Assembly (NCBI GenBank): GCA_030490835.1
Contig: CM059972.1
Span: forward strand, 87,715,137-87,779,136
DNA from: Annona cherimola
Taxonomy: Eukaryota > Streptophyta > Magnoliopsida > Magnoliales > Annonaceae
DNA: 64,000 nt
Direction of reading: 5' to 3'
This document shows, in pieces, positions 1 to 11,544 of the stretch (positions are counted from its first letter, which is position 1; each line of letters opens with the position of its first letter). Under the pieces are notes generated by a model. That model saw nothing but the letters and a program-made list of their open reading frames with translations. It was not told the DNA's origin and searched no databases. The position numbers and the translations under genes are program-made.

Positions 1-309
1 GACAAAACCGTGCGGGCGAAGCCCAGAGCGGACAATACCTGCGACAGTAAGGGCCAGGGCGTTACATAATGGTATCAGAGCCGACTCCCGATGTCCTGCT
101 GGTGTGTCCAGCGAGGGGCTGGAGCCCCGAGGGGGGGTGAATGTAATATCCCACATCGGTTAGGAAGAGGGAGGGAGCCTGGGTTATAAGTGGAGGCCGC
201 TGAAGTTACACTGTCGAGGCGCCTTTTGGAGAAGGACGGGATGCGCGTAAACCCAGAATGACAAAACCGTGCGGACAATACCTGCGACAGTAAGGGCCAA
301 GGCGTTACA
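1..309 (+). mobile_element. TRIM (terminal-repeat retrotransposon in miniature), left end cut by window edge
   Basis: A 168-bp LTR at 142-309 begins TGTAATATCCCACATCGG and ends GGCGTTACA. Bases 1-66 are the 3' part of a second copy of this repeat, with a 15-bp insertion relative to the first. The 75 bp between them hold a primer binding site complementary to initiator tRNA-Met (TGGTATCAGAGCC, 70-82) and a G-rich polypurine tract (about 128-138) directly before the right LTR. LTR-PBS-tiny interior-PPT-LTR without coding capacity is the TRIM layout. The start of the left LTR lies outside the window, so the target duplication cannot be tested. Confidence 0.88.
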
Positions 310-1386
310 AGTACCAACCCACCCACATGTTCTAATCATGCATTCTGCATATTAAATACTAAACCAAGATCAATCCATGTTTCATATATTTTTTAAAAAA
401 GAAAATGGCAAGATAAAACTCAATAATTACACAATAATAAAATCTTCTCAGGCCCAAAACACATTAAAAAAATCATAACCAGAAGGATAATTAATGGATC
501 ACATAAAAGATCTCATATTTAGACGTCTAATGGTGGATTATCTTCTATATTAATATTCATGCGTTCAACTCAAGATCGTCTTTTGCACTGACAAGTGATT
601 TCCAACTGTCTTACTTTAGGTTGTCTTCTGCACTAATATATGTTCTCCTCTAAGTCATCTTCTATACTGGTGTACTATACATGAAAAGTGTAAATATAAT
701 CTCAAAACATTCCATCTTTAGATGAGAAAAGGTAAAAGTTTTAATTTTTTGTAAGAGCAAAACCAAGCCATCCATCCAATATTAGAGGAAAACAAGAATA
801 AAAAAAAAAACCAAACCAAAAACCAAAACCGACATCAAATGGAAGAACATCCCAAATAAAAATTCATTTCAAAAAAATATGTATAACTGATGGAGATCAG
901 AGGGAAATAGGAGTTGTTTGGAAAGAGAAAGATGAAGAGGAGAGGGCTCTAGCAGCACTTCAAAAAAGGAAGACAGAAAGTAAAGGTCGTATAAGGGGAA
1001 AATGGAAAATGAGGTAGCTGGAAGATGAAGAAGGCGAGAGGGTTGCTGTTTGGATGGGAGGAAAATATTAGTTACGTCGGTTTTTCATTTTTTAAAATGG
1101 AGAGGAGGGAGCTATCAAGATAAATGAAAGGGAATTTAAAGATGGAGAAGAGAGAGCTGAAAGAGGGCGAGAGAGAAAATGGGAGTGCTACTTTTCGTAA
1201 AGGAGAAAAAAATTAATTGTATTGGTTTTTCATTTTTTAAAATGGAGAAGAAGTAGCTGTAAGATGAAGAATAGAGAGTTGGAGCATGAGGAGAGAGTAG
1301 TGAGAGAGATTGAGAGTACGAGAGCTACTGTTCGGAAGGGCGAAAATGAGCTGATTTGATTTTGAATGATATAAAAGTTCGGATAA
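310..1386. other. Intergenic, AT-rich, with a purine-rich imperfect tandem repeat
   Basis: No coding region is supported. Bases about 900-1350 are rich in GA runs, and an approximately 145-bp unit recurs: the phrase GGTTTTTCATTTTTTAAAAT occurs near 1079 and again near 1223, each followed by GGAGA-rich sequence. Minus-strand open frames here (for example 1230-1703) follow from this skewed composition. Confidence 0.5.
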
Positions 1387-2361
1387 AAAATACCCACCTT
1401 GCTAAATCTTAACCGCAGAGGAATTGATATTGAATTATGTTGCATGTTTTGCAGGAGAGAAGTCGAAGATGCTAACCATCTTTTTATCAGGTGTGATGCG
1501 ACCAGAGACATCTGCAGAAGGGTTCTGAGGGGGGATCCTCTCAGACTATCGGTTATGGAGGTCTTCGAGGCTTGTGTGCGTGATATGAGGCATGAGGATA
1601 TGACTTTCTTCCTTCTTTGCTGCTGGCGGGTATGGTTTCTCTGCAACAATTTCAGAGAGGAGGGTGTCCCGCCATATTTCGCTGATACCTTCGCCTGGTG
1701 CACGGAGTTTATTAACCACTACCGAGAGGCAAAATTGTTCACATACTCGGAGCCGCCTGAGCGTGCCATGGTAACCAGATGGGCAAAACCACCTCGGGGT
1801 TTTGTCAAGATAAACACGGATGGCAGATGTCTTATGGACCGAGATGGATTCGGATGTGCTGCGGTGATCCGAGACTCGGGGGGCTCTTTTATTGCTGCCA
1901 GGGGATGGAAGTGGGATGGGGTGCGTGAGCCACTTCTTATTGAGGCGACTGCTCTTCTTTTGGGAATCAAATGGGTTGTCCAACTAAACATCGAGCAAGC
2001 GCAATTTGAAACTGACTCCCTACTGCTTTACAATTTTTTGTCCAACCTGGAACCAATCTCATCCCCGGTGGGTTTCATGATTGAGGAAATCAGATCGATT
2101 CTTAGTGTAAATGGGTCTTTTTCTGTTCATCATGTATTGAGGCAGGGAAATGCTGTTGCGCATTCCCTTGCTCATTTGGTCTCTGTGTCAGATGCGGACC
2201 ATCTTGAATGGTGGGATGTTCCACCCCAAGTTGTCACTGAAAAACTTTATACAGATAATTTTTTGGAATTGAGTTTGGTGGATTCCGTTGTCCTTCCCTT
2301 CTCTCAAATTGAGAGGGAGTAAGGACAGAGGATATCCTTTTCATCAAAAAAAAAAAAAACT
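1387..2361 (+). pseudogene. 5'-truncated LINE (L1-type) 3' end: zf-RVT plus RNase H (RVT_3) domain
   Basis: One open frame runs to a stop at 2320-2322, encoding about 307 residues. It opens only with a TTG and has an in-frame stop at 1384, so the upstream part of the ORF (endonuclease and reverse transcriptase) is missing. Residues about 1-45 look like the zinc-binding zf-RVT domain (CCMFC ... HLFIRC) that follows reverse transcriptase in plant LINEs. Residues about 136-262 match the plant RVT_3 RNase H fold: D141 in INTDG, E182 in IEATALLLGI, D206 in FETDS and the RxxNxxAHxLA motif near 248-258. The stop is followed within 25 bp by an A-run (about 2346-2359), as expected of a 5'-truncated target-primed insertion. 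No target duplication was found. A domesticated RNase H gene is possible but less likely. Confidence 0.8.
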
Positions 2362-2894
2362 CCACCCGATGGGAGCTGTGCGATCGATGGCTCAAATTGA
2401 TCCCGCCAACAAGAACGGTTAGATGAAGAGTTCTCAACACAGGCTTCAGTGAAACCCAGTTACATTATATATAAAGAAAGGGACTGATCGATCAAGCAGG
2501 AAAGCTGAAGCAGGCGATCGGGTTTCTAAAACTTTTATATATTATATTCATATTGTACATTTTTTTAAATTTTAATAGTTACATATTTACTCTTTAGAAA
2601 TATTTTTTATAAGATATAAGTTTTCAATGAAAAACATTTTTGTAGCAACGAGAAAAAAGGTGTGTTAAAAGTGACAAATGGTTTAAATTGCAAAAAAATA
2701 TATATCTTAAAATTAAAAAGTGAGAGCATGATTATATACATCATAGTATATTTTAACCTCAAATACAACATTTGTTTATTTTATCTTATCTTTTTTATTC
2801 GTTTTTCTTCGTAAATATGTCTTTCCAAGTATTTTTAATCTATATACAAGGAATTGTCATTTTATAATATTTTTACATATTTATTTTTTAGAAC
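2362..2894. other. AT-rich spacer
   Basis: No gene, RNA or clear element was recognised. The sequence is strongly AT-rich with short homopolymer runs. Confidence 0.4.
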
Positions 2895-3250
2895 AAATTC
2901 CATATATACCTATAAATTTTGCCTTCAATTCTATTTATACCCACGAATTTTCAAAAACTTCTTTCATACCCATGAATTTTCATCATAATTCCACTTATAA
3001 CCATGCAGTTAGCGATTTGTTAAAGTGGTTGCTACCTATTTAAAAAATGACGAATATATACATCCCTAATTATGATTTTGCAGCTAAAAACTCATATTAT
3101 AATAAATTTTTTAGTAATTCTATGACTATAAAATCATATATCATGGGTATAAGAATAATTAGGATAAAAATTCATAGTTATAAGAGAAATTTTTGAAAGT
3201 TTATTGATATAAATGGAATTAAGTGTAAAATTCTTAGGTATATAGAATTT
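2895..3250. mobile_element. Fold-back MITE, family B (long terminal inverted repeats)
   Basis: The left end (AAATTCCATATATACCTATA from 2895) pairs with the reverse complement of the right end (ending AGGTATATAGAATTT near 3250). The complementarity extends about 90 bp inward on each side, with mismatches, around a non-coding centre. The same arms recur at 3640-3955 (partial), 48800-49265 and 59488-61486, so this is a dispersed family. No clear target duplication was identified. Confidence 0.7.
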
Positions 3251-3639
3251 ACCCTAGTTTTATTTTTAAAGGATCATCAATTTTAGGGGCATTTAAGTCA
3301 TTTTTCACCCCTTAAAAAAACTTGTTTTTAAAAATAAAAAATAAATATATAAAAGTATTGTAAAATCATAAAACTTGGTATATAAATTAAATACACTAAG
3401 AAAAACATATTTATAAAAAAATAAATAATATAAATAATTGTTAAAATAAATGAATGTTGTATTTTAGTTTAAAACACATCATAATGCATATAACCGGGCT
3501 ACTAAAAAGTGATACCGTCCATGCATGGTGGGAATCCATCTTTGATTTTAGCAGTAGCTCACAGTACCGTGAGGTAAAGTGGGCGCCTTGGGTACGACTG
3601 CAATCAATTTAAAACTTTAACCTCATGTAAAATGATAGA

Positions 3640-3955
3640 TATTTTCATCCTTAATTATGATTTTATGACTAAAAATTTATATTGTGATAAATCTTTAGTA
3701 ATTGCATAACTACTAAATAATATATTATTTTAATATTAATTTTTAATTTTGAACAAAGCAACTTCAAATTATATTAAGACCTGTACATATTCGCCATTTT
3801 AGACGAGAGTTAACGGCCTATTTGACAAATTCGTAACGGCATTATTATATGTGAAATTAAAATAAAAATTCATAAGTATGAATGGCATTTTTTAAAATTT
3901 GTAGGTATAAGTGTAATTAAGAATAAAATTCATTGGTAAACATGGAATTTACCCT
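3640..3955. mobile_element. Partial copy of fold-back MITE family B
   Basis: The central motif (CCTTAATTATGATTTTATGA) and the right arm (TAGGTATAAGTGTAATTAAG ... GGAATTTACCCTA) match the element at 2895-3250. The left arm is missing or very decayed. Non-coding. Confidence 0.55.
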
Positions 3956-4671
3956 AATTTTATGGAGAAAGTGTCTTTCCAACGGGATGTTTGAGAAATC
4001 AAATACTTCTTAGCATAACATTAAAAAAAAAAAATTGAAAATACACATAATAGTGATAAAAAGTACGATTGCTATGGTAGTTCAGATATTACAAAAAGGT
4101 GTACTCGAGAAATTTGAAGGGAAAAAGACACCTTTGCCGATTTCCAAAATGGATAGTTGAAGCATACTTCTATTATTCATTTTTTTTATTGGCTGTATGA
4201 TCTGATACCATGTTTTCAATAGACCTAAACTTCAAGCTTCTGTATCTGCAATCATTGTGATCAAGAGCAAAATGAGCCTTGTATTTCAAAGAAATAATAT
4301 TAACAAGAAAGTTCCATTCAGTTTTCATTTATCCAGCTTCCAGAATTTCAATTTTGCTCTGGACGTAGCCAGTCCAGAGTTCCACATTTGCACCCATGCT
4401 TTTATAGCCAGCCCAGAGACATGCAAAGCCACCTTTTGCAGGTGAAATCAATGAGCCCAGGCAACAACAAAGGTTCCTTGGAACAACATGAAAAGGCAAA
4501 GATCAGCATCTTGAGTTTGAATTATCAGCAACAAAGCTGCTTTTTCTTTACTAAAAGCTGATGGAACACATCCACGCATCTCCTAGAAACTACAACAGAG
4601 AACCATGAAAGGTGACATGCCAGTATCTGTATGATATATTTACAATCCTATTAAACTAGTATGCTCAACAT
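3956..4671. other. Downstream flank of the SERINC gene (probable 3' UTR and spacer)
   Basis: No coding region is supported. Because SERINC is on the minus strand, the bases just below 4672 should contain its 3' UTR. CTGATACCATG near 4201 is the complement of a plant LTR-element PBS, but no LTR was found beside it. Confidence 0.4.
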
Positions 4672-7600
4672 CTATGAGAACTCGCGGTCTGGCAAAATAA
4701 GAGGTGCAACAAGTGACCAAACATAAAGCCCTGCAGTGACCCACTCAGTACAAATGCGAACCCACACAGATGTCCAGCCCACATCGATCAGCTCCGAGCT
4801 ACCTGGACTCGTGCTTGTCCACCCTGTCAGAAGCATGGCAGAATACATACTTGCGAGGGCAAATATCAGGTGGAAAAATGTGTATGAGTAAGTAACAGGC
4901 TGGCCTTCGCTCTCTTTCTTGTCCTCGTTTCCTGCCTCTGCATCATTTGATTCCAGCAAAGGTTTCTTTCCACCTACAAACACAGCAACAAATGCATAAG
5001 ATGGACAGTGTTTCCCAGACGTGAATTATGTAAATCAGATAAAACGCCGCAATCAAACCACAGCTACATCAAATGGCATAATTCCAGTCCTCGGGATCAT
5101 TGTGAATGGCCTCATTAGCATAAGGAAAAGCAAACCTAATCTCAGCACACCTATAAACCCAGAGAATGCTTTAACAAGTTCATGGTTAAACCTTCACAAT
5201 TAGGTGAGATGAAATAAAGAGAAAGATACTACGCCCACATAACTGGGAATTCTAGTAATTGTTCCATCCAGTAAAAGAAAATCCAACTTGGCAAAATATC
5301 ACAAAAAGTTACATGTGCTCCCAAATGTGACCATCACATCACAAGCTCAGCATGTTGTTATATCAAACAAGAGCAGAATGTGGGCAGGGTTCATACCATG
5401 ACAAGCTCCTAGTAACCACCCCTCTTGGGTTACCTACGGAGAAGGTTATCAATTTGCGATGTGCCTCACCATTAGCACATACTTTATCAGTTTATACACA
5501 TGGATAAGTATACTGTTAAAAGTCAAAAAGCATACTGGCTTTTTTTTTTTTTTTTTTTTTTTTTGATTTAGGGCATGTTTGGCTACACCAAAACTTTTCA
5601 ATCTAAAATTTTTCACTATCCACAGCTACCCTATTTCTTCAAATCTCCCTATACAATTACCCTATTTTTCAATCATTTATACACAATTACTCATACAACT
5701 AATTTATCTATTTTAACTTTATTCTCTTTACTCCTTAGCATTACTCCTATCATATCACATCATTTCCTTCCATTTAAAAAACTTTTACATCAAAAATTTT
5801 TTATCCAAAGGTTTTATCACTTTTCACATGCACCCTTAGTCAAAACACAGTTTTTAGATTTCCCAAAAACAGAAAAAATGTAGTTTTTAGATAGCAACCC
5901 AAACGTGAGATTTAAAGAAACTTGATTCTCATGCCAAAAAGAACCCAAATTGCAACAGCCACTGAGATTATTATAAAACATATAAAAGGAATAAAAATGA
6001 AGTTGTCAAATTTTTGTATCGAGATAGGACCTTCATTAGTTTGAATTTCAAAATACCTGATTTAGGTGAGGATGGAGGTGAGAAGAATGATTTTGATGAT
6101 CCTGCACGAATGGCTGAATATAGAACTGACAGAACTGTAGTCAGCATTCCAAGAATAAGAGTGCCTGTCGAAACTCCTTTAGAATGCTTATGAAGACCAT
6201 TGCATTCATAATTTGTAGGCTCACTTGAGAGTCCTGAGTAGCAAAGATATGCACAATACACAGAAATCACTGAAGCAGGCAATAGGCTCCCATTCACCTG
6301 TTCATGTAAAAAAGGGTGGTGTTAATTTTTCTTCTAGCATCTTTCATCCAGTTAAGTGCAAATAGTGCTTCAACAATGGCCCAGATTTCTGAACACTAAG
6401 GGTGTGTTTGGTTGGAGGTAAAACTTTTGATGAAAAGTTTTTGGAGTAGAAGTTGTCAAATCAATAGAAAGTGGTGTAATATAATAGGAGTAATGATGAG
6501 GAGTAAAGAGAATAAAGTTAAAATAGATAGGTTAGTTGTATGGGTAGTTGTGTAGAAATGATTGAAAAGTATGGTAGTTTGTATAGGAAAATATGAAAAA
6601 ATAATTAAAAAATAGAGTAGTTATGGAGAGTGAAAAGTTTTGGATTGAAAAGTTTTGGTTGACATTTATTTGTGCCAAACAAACGCACCCTAAAGAAGTT
6701 ATTTATAACTAATTTCTACTGAAGCATTCCAGAGGTCATGGAAAACATAAAACTTCCAACAATTTTCTTGGTTGATTCTGGTAAAGTCGATAGTAAAAAT
6801 AGACAACTTTGGGAGCAATGCAGTAACAGTAAATTTTATTTTACCATCTAGTTTACCATATTTCCTTACCCGTGGATGCAATGCAATAACAGCAAATGCA
6901 AAAGCAAGAATCATGGTCATGACAATGAAGAAGACATTGAGGCCGCAGTCATGGCCAGAAGGATTAAACCAGATGAAGAGCACTGCTGAGAAAGCATAAG
7001 TTGCGACATAGCATGCTGCTGATACAACCAGTAGAGCGACATACCTACAATAAAGAATCCAAAGTCCAGTTACTGAAAATAGATACTTTCATAATCATGT
7101 TATGATGCATGTCTTGTTTATACATACCATTTCCTCTCATCCTTTGCAACCCATGCATCATTCCATGTATATGTGAAGTCTAGAAGCAAGATCACTTGGA
7201 CCAGCAAAAATAATCCTGACCCAAATTTTGACATTGTCTCTACAAGGAGAATTTGTGAATATCAGATTATGACCTTCAAAGAAATCCCAGGAAAGGTTTT
7301 CATGCATGCATTCCAGTGCTTAAAGAATCAGTCATAACTTGTTGTTAAAAAAGAAAAAAAAAGAATCAGTCATAACTAGGGAGTTCTATGAATACTTTGG
7401 TAGCTGTATCCCAATGTAACGAGGAATCATTTCTAATTGTTAATCAAGTGAAATTTTGGAAAAGAATGTAGAAAGCATTCCCAGACATACTGTGAAGACA
7501 TTTGAATGTGCACATCGACATGGAGATGAGTTCCCAAGACACAAACTGCATGAATACTAAGATTTGCAACAATAAATGGGGGGAAAAGTTAAAAAAGACA

Positions 7601-10591
7601 GAAGATACTGGTGTAGTTTCTGAACAAGCAGCATGATCTTCGGTCGAGCGACAAGCATCACGAGTAAGTGAGAAGACATAAACAGTGCAGAAATTCTGTA
7701 AAGAATGCTATATTAACAAGGCAGATTCATGTTAGTGCATACATTTAGGAGGTGACACTCAGATCAGGTAGAACCCAAACCCAGATAACCAACCTAAAAA
7801 GTTTAGCGTTAGGGTTCATTTTTTTAGGATTTTTTAAAATTAGGATTGAACCCAACCATATTTAGATATAGGGTTGGATTAGGGTTGAAAAAGGTATACA
7901 GGAGTCTTTAAAAATATTCGATAATGATTATCTAAATACGTAACCAATTTTGAATTAATAAAACTTGAACTAGAGCTCAAAAAAAAAAACAATAAACAAA
8001 TTAAATGTTCGAATTTTCAGTTGAGCTTTAAGGTTTGGTTTAACAAACATGCTCAGCACCTAACTAGACACATGCTCCAATGCTCACTTATCCACGTGTA
8101 AAATGCCTGACAATATAACGAAAAAATTATTGTCCAGGTATAATTCACAAATGACTACACAGACCAAGGCTATAAACTGTCAATGCATATAGCATCATTT
8201 TACCATTGGCTATTGTCCTTTGCTTGAGTATTAAGGTGACACAATTTACAAATTATGATGGAAAGAACATCATGGATCAGGCCTACCACATTAATTTCAA
8301 AGAAGGCAGCATAAGCTAATCAGCAAATAGTTAATGATGATTGCAATGGCAGAAAAATCATAGGTCAGCCATTCATGAGTCAAAGTAAATAGACTTCCAT
8401 CTAAAAGTCCCTAAATATAAATTTTGGATTATTGGAGAAATAAAAAAGGAAGATAATTGTACAGAATCTTTTTGAGCTGAACTGCTCGAACAGTCGATAT
8501 CCAGTCAAACTAAGCCCACAAAACTAACTCAAGGCTGAGGTTAACTTGCAAGTCTCAAGGTTGATCGGGGTTTTCAATCCTTGATTTCAAGCTCACGCTT
8601 TTGGCATGTCAACCCTATGAAGTTGGAAGAATGTTTGGCTTCTTTTAGTCTTTATTATGTCTAATGTCGTTGAAATGAATCTGATAAAAAATCAAAGTTA
8701 CAGGATGCCAAAAATGCTGTTAACTAATTTGACAGTTAGCAGATAGCTTTCAGGCCACATCATGAGCAAAACAGGGCTCCTATAATGAAAGGTATGGATG
8801 CCCAGCAGATGTCATAATGTATAACATTTGCAAGCATAATGCACTTCTTGTGGGCATAGCAGTTCTGTTGTACTGTTTTGCATAGGGAGTCATGAAACTT
8901 CTATGATTAGTAACCCAGATAAAAAAGGAAAACGAAAGAAATAAGATGTCAGAAGTATGTATTGAAGTAGAAACTTCTAGAAAGATAACATAAAAATTGG
9001 AGAAATATTCCATACTGATTTGAGAATCCAATAAAAACCAGCCAATTTCAAGCTTCTTAATTTCATAGAAAGAAGGAACAGTTCTCAAACCTCATCCCAG
9101 TCATTGAAGCTTACCGTAGATTGTTATAACTATATTGGGAACGAAAAACATGAGGATGACAAGCAATGCCCACACCACGATTTTTGCAATCCATCCTCCA
9201 TGATGCCATGAATCTCTTCTGTCATTCCGGTCCTTGACACCAATCATCACCAGGGCAAATATTGCGAAAAACAAGAAATTTCCCAAGCTCACACGAAGAA
9301 CAGCATCAGCTTGAAACCATTCTTTTGAAGGAGTATGAGAAAATGTATTTATCCCTGCAAACATGAAAGATCAGATTCTATTCACTTCCTTAAAGAGACA
9401 TCTTCCTGAGAAAACTCAATGTCATAAAAGACGCATTAAGTAATATGACGTAAATAACGGGTAGCAGTCCAAACTAGCTCCAGCATTCTCGAAACTTCAT
9501 TCAGAAGTTGTTTGATAGCAACTAACATAATGCTTAATATGTATATGGGAATGCTTCCATGAAACCCCCTCCACTTTTGAGATGTTGATAATTGATGCAA
9601 AATCCAATCCATTCATTGTATTTAACATTATTTTTTTAGCTAGAAAACCAAGTTTCATCCAAATCCAGTATGTGCATAGGCCACATTTGCTCAAAAATAG
9701 ATACACTCATGTATAAATCAGGGAAATACTTAGATCCATTCACATATGTTATATATATATTTCCAAGCACATAGTAATGTTAGGAATTGAATTAAATTAT
9801 AGTAGAAACAAGAAATGCATTGAATTCCCTGAAACGAGATGTAGAAGCAAACAACAACAATTGTACGAAATCGTGAGGAATATGAGCAGGGGGCCTTTGG
9901 AAGAGTTATTTTTGTTTAGTAACTTATATCAGAAAATCCTGGTCCTATAGCTTACAGAAGCGATGAAAAACACGCAACCAATTTGCCCATTGAAATTCCT
10001 TACTACACAAATACAAATATTTGTTGAGGATATCATCGGGGCACAATATGCGTGCATGCTACATATATCCAGGAAACATGCGCCCCTCATTCTCCTTTTT
10101 ATCCCTGGCAGCCAAGAAGTAGAGCATGAGCTTTTCCAATTTGGTATCATAGTGAAGCATTTTTCAATTCAGAGAAAATTAGATAACAGCATATGATGTC
10201 AGCCACAGCTCTTTGGGGAATATTCTCCTGGCTTATCCAAATACCCAAAATTACAAAAAACCGAGCAAGTTTAATTGAAGAAATAAGAAAAGAAAGAATA
10301 ACCACTTAATTTTTTTCAATAAAATAGCACTGTCAAATCACCAAAGACAGAAATTCAAGGAAACCCAACTGAAGAAACGACGACAAGAACACGAAAGAGG
10401 GACATACAAGGGATTTTTTCCAATAGGGGAGCAGCAACCTCCCTGAGAATCCAAGAGATGACGAGGGCGAGGCCGAAGAGGCCGCAGTAGCCGAGACGAG
10501 CAGAGCGACCGGAGATTCCAGAGGCCACTGACGTGCAGAGGCCGCAGGTGGCACTTGCACAGCACGATGAAAGGCAAGAAGCTGCCCACAT
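4672..10591 (-). CDS. Serine incorporator / TMS membrane protein (SERINC family), six exons
   Basis: SERINC/TDE1 proteins are polytopic membrane proteins of the endomembrane system and plasma membrane; the family was named for incorporating serine into membrane lipids. Exons on the minus strand, read 5' to 3': 10591-10408, 9354-9115, 7239-7128, 7044-6870, 6297-6057 and 4973-4672. All introns are GT..AG, phases join exactly, and the total is 1254 nt, or 417 residues, the usual plant length. The chosen ATG starts MWAASCLSSCC and a cysteine-rich N-terminus typical of the family. Further family hallmarks are EKIPWINTFSHTP across the exon 1/2 junction, DFTYTWNDAWVAKDE in exon 3, WFNPSGHDCGLN in exon 4, CNG...YSAIRAGSS in exon 5 and the acidic loop followed by DVGWTSVWVRICTEW in exon 6. 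About ten hydrophobic segments are visible. Exon 1 is GC-rich, the rest is not. Introns 4 and 5 carry MITEs. No break was seen. Confidence 0.95.
5571..5910 (+). mobile_element. Tourist-like MITE (family A) in SERINC intron 5
   Basis: Begins GGGCATGTTTGGCT after TTA and ends near AACCCAAACGTG before another TTA. The interior has the family A signature: CAATCTAAAATTTTTCAC, CAATCATTTATACACAATTA, and a TTTTATCAC-like 3' part. The right end is degraded. It lies in the same orientation as the copy at 10995-11285 and opposite to that at 6400-6690. Confidence 0.7.
6400..6690 (-). mobile_element. Tourist-like MITE (family A), 291 bp, in SERINC intron 4
   Basis: Terminal inverted repeats GGGTGTGTTTGG ... 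CCAAACAAACGCACCC are flanked by TAA target duplications (6397-6399 and 6691-6693). A 3-bp TWA duplication with GGG...CCC ends is characteristic of PIF/Harbinger-derived Tourist MITEs. It is the inverted, near-identical counterpart of the 291-bp copy at 10995-11285. Non-coding, entirely intronic. Confidence 0.88.
9600..9780 (+). repeat. Dispersed repeat fragment in SERINC intron 1 related to the 51.6-52.5 kb element
   Basis: ACCAAGTTTCATCCAAAT, followed by AGTATGT, GGCCACATTTG and an ATGTATAAAT-like stretch, occurs here and again at about 51680-51775 in the same order. It appears to be a fragment of the large inverted-repeat element annotated at 51551-52468. Non-coding. Confidence 0.6.
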
Positions 10592-10640
10592 CTTCTTCTT
10601 CTTCTTCTTCCTTTCTTAACTCCTTTTCGATCGGCCTTAC
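10592..10640 (-). promoter_or_regulatory. Probable 5' UTR of SERINC with an (AAG)n tract
   Basis: Read on the minus strand, the bases just before the chosen start ATG form a run of AAG triplets (about 10583-10610). GA-rich leaders are common just upstream of plant start codons. No TATA box or transcription start could be assigned with confidence. Confidence 0.4.
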
Positions 10641-10965
10641 AATCCTCTGTCGTAGCATAGAAGAGGAAGAGGACGGTTTTCAACGTCTATCCGGCTCCAA
10701 CACTGAGCTATCAGCTAATGTCAGAAGTCAACAAGTCAGAATTCAGGAATGGTAGCTGCACGCGTAAAAAACTGTTCCTCCGTTTTGCCGCTGGTCCAAC
10801 GATGAGCTGGGATGAGCATAATAAAAATTAAAAATTAAAAACCGATGAGATAGGATGAGGATAGATGCCACCTTTCCACTGCATGATGTCAGTTTTTCAT
10901 AATTTGTTAAAATTACATTCTAATTCACAGGGGTAAGCCCATGACACCACCTTTATCCATTCTTA

Positions 10966-11536
10966 GGGTGTGTTTGATAATAACAAAAAGTTAAGGGTGT
11001 GTTTGTTTAGGGCAAAAAAGTGTCAACTAAAACTTTTCAATCTAAAACTTTTCACTCTCCATAATTATTTTATTTTTTAATTATTTTTTCATACTTTTCT
11101 ATACAAACTACCTTACTTTTCAATCATTTCTACACAACTACCTATACAACTAACCTATCTATTTTAACTTTATTCTCTTTACTCCTCATCATTACTCCTA
11201 TTATATCACATCACTTTTTATTGATTTGACAATTTCTACTCCAAAAACTTTTCATCAAAAGTTTTACCTCCAACCAAACACACCCTAAGTTAAAACTTTT
11301 CAATGTAAAACTTTTCACTCTTCACAACTATCCTATTTTTAATCGTTTTTTCACATTTTTCTATACAACTACCCTACTTTTCAATCATTTCTACACAACT
11401 AACAACACAACTAACCTATCTATTTCAACTTTATCCTATTTATTTCTCATTATTACCCCTATCATATCACATCATTTGACAACTTCTTATCTCTACAACT
11501 TTTCATCAAAAGTTTTATTCATTCCCAAACACACCC
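10966..11536 (+). mobile_element. Tourist-like MITE (family A) interrupted by a second family A MITE
   Basis: The outer element begins GGGTGTGTTTGATAATAAC after TTA (10963-10965) and ends CCCAAACACACCC before TTA (11537-11539), a matching 3-bp duplication. Its body is split after AAAAAGT by the 291-bp element at 10995-11285, and continues with AAAACTTTTCAATG. Without the insert and duplicated TAA it is about 277 bp, normal for the family. It lies about 375 bp upstream of the SERINC start codon. Confidence 0.88.
10995..11285 (+). mobile_element. Tourist-like MITE (family A), 291 bp, nested inside another copy
   Basis: Ends are GGGTGTGTTTG ... CAAACACACCC, with TAA duplications at 10992-10994 and 11286-11288. 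Its last 100 bases are almost the exact reverse complement of the first 100 bases of 6400-6690, so the two are recent relatives. Its presence inside 10966-11536 shows it inserted later than its host. Confidence 0.9.
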
Positions 11537-11544
11537 TTAGTTGT

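Noticed and set aside
4195..4215. CTGATACCATG as a reversed PBS of an LTR element
   Set aside because: No LTR or polypurine tract beside it; too short to support an element.
10333..10683. Two longer minus-strand frames over SERINC exon 1
   Set aside because: The frame starting at 10591 (MWAASC...) joins exon 2 in phase and matches the family N-terminus; the others do not.
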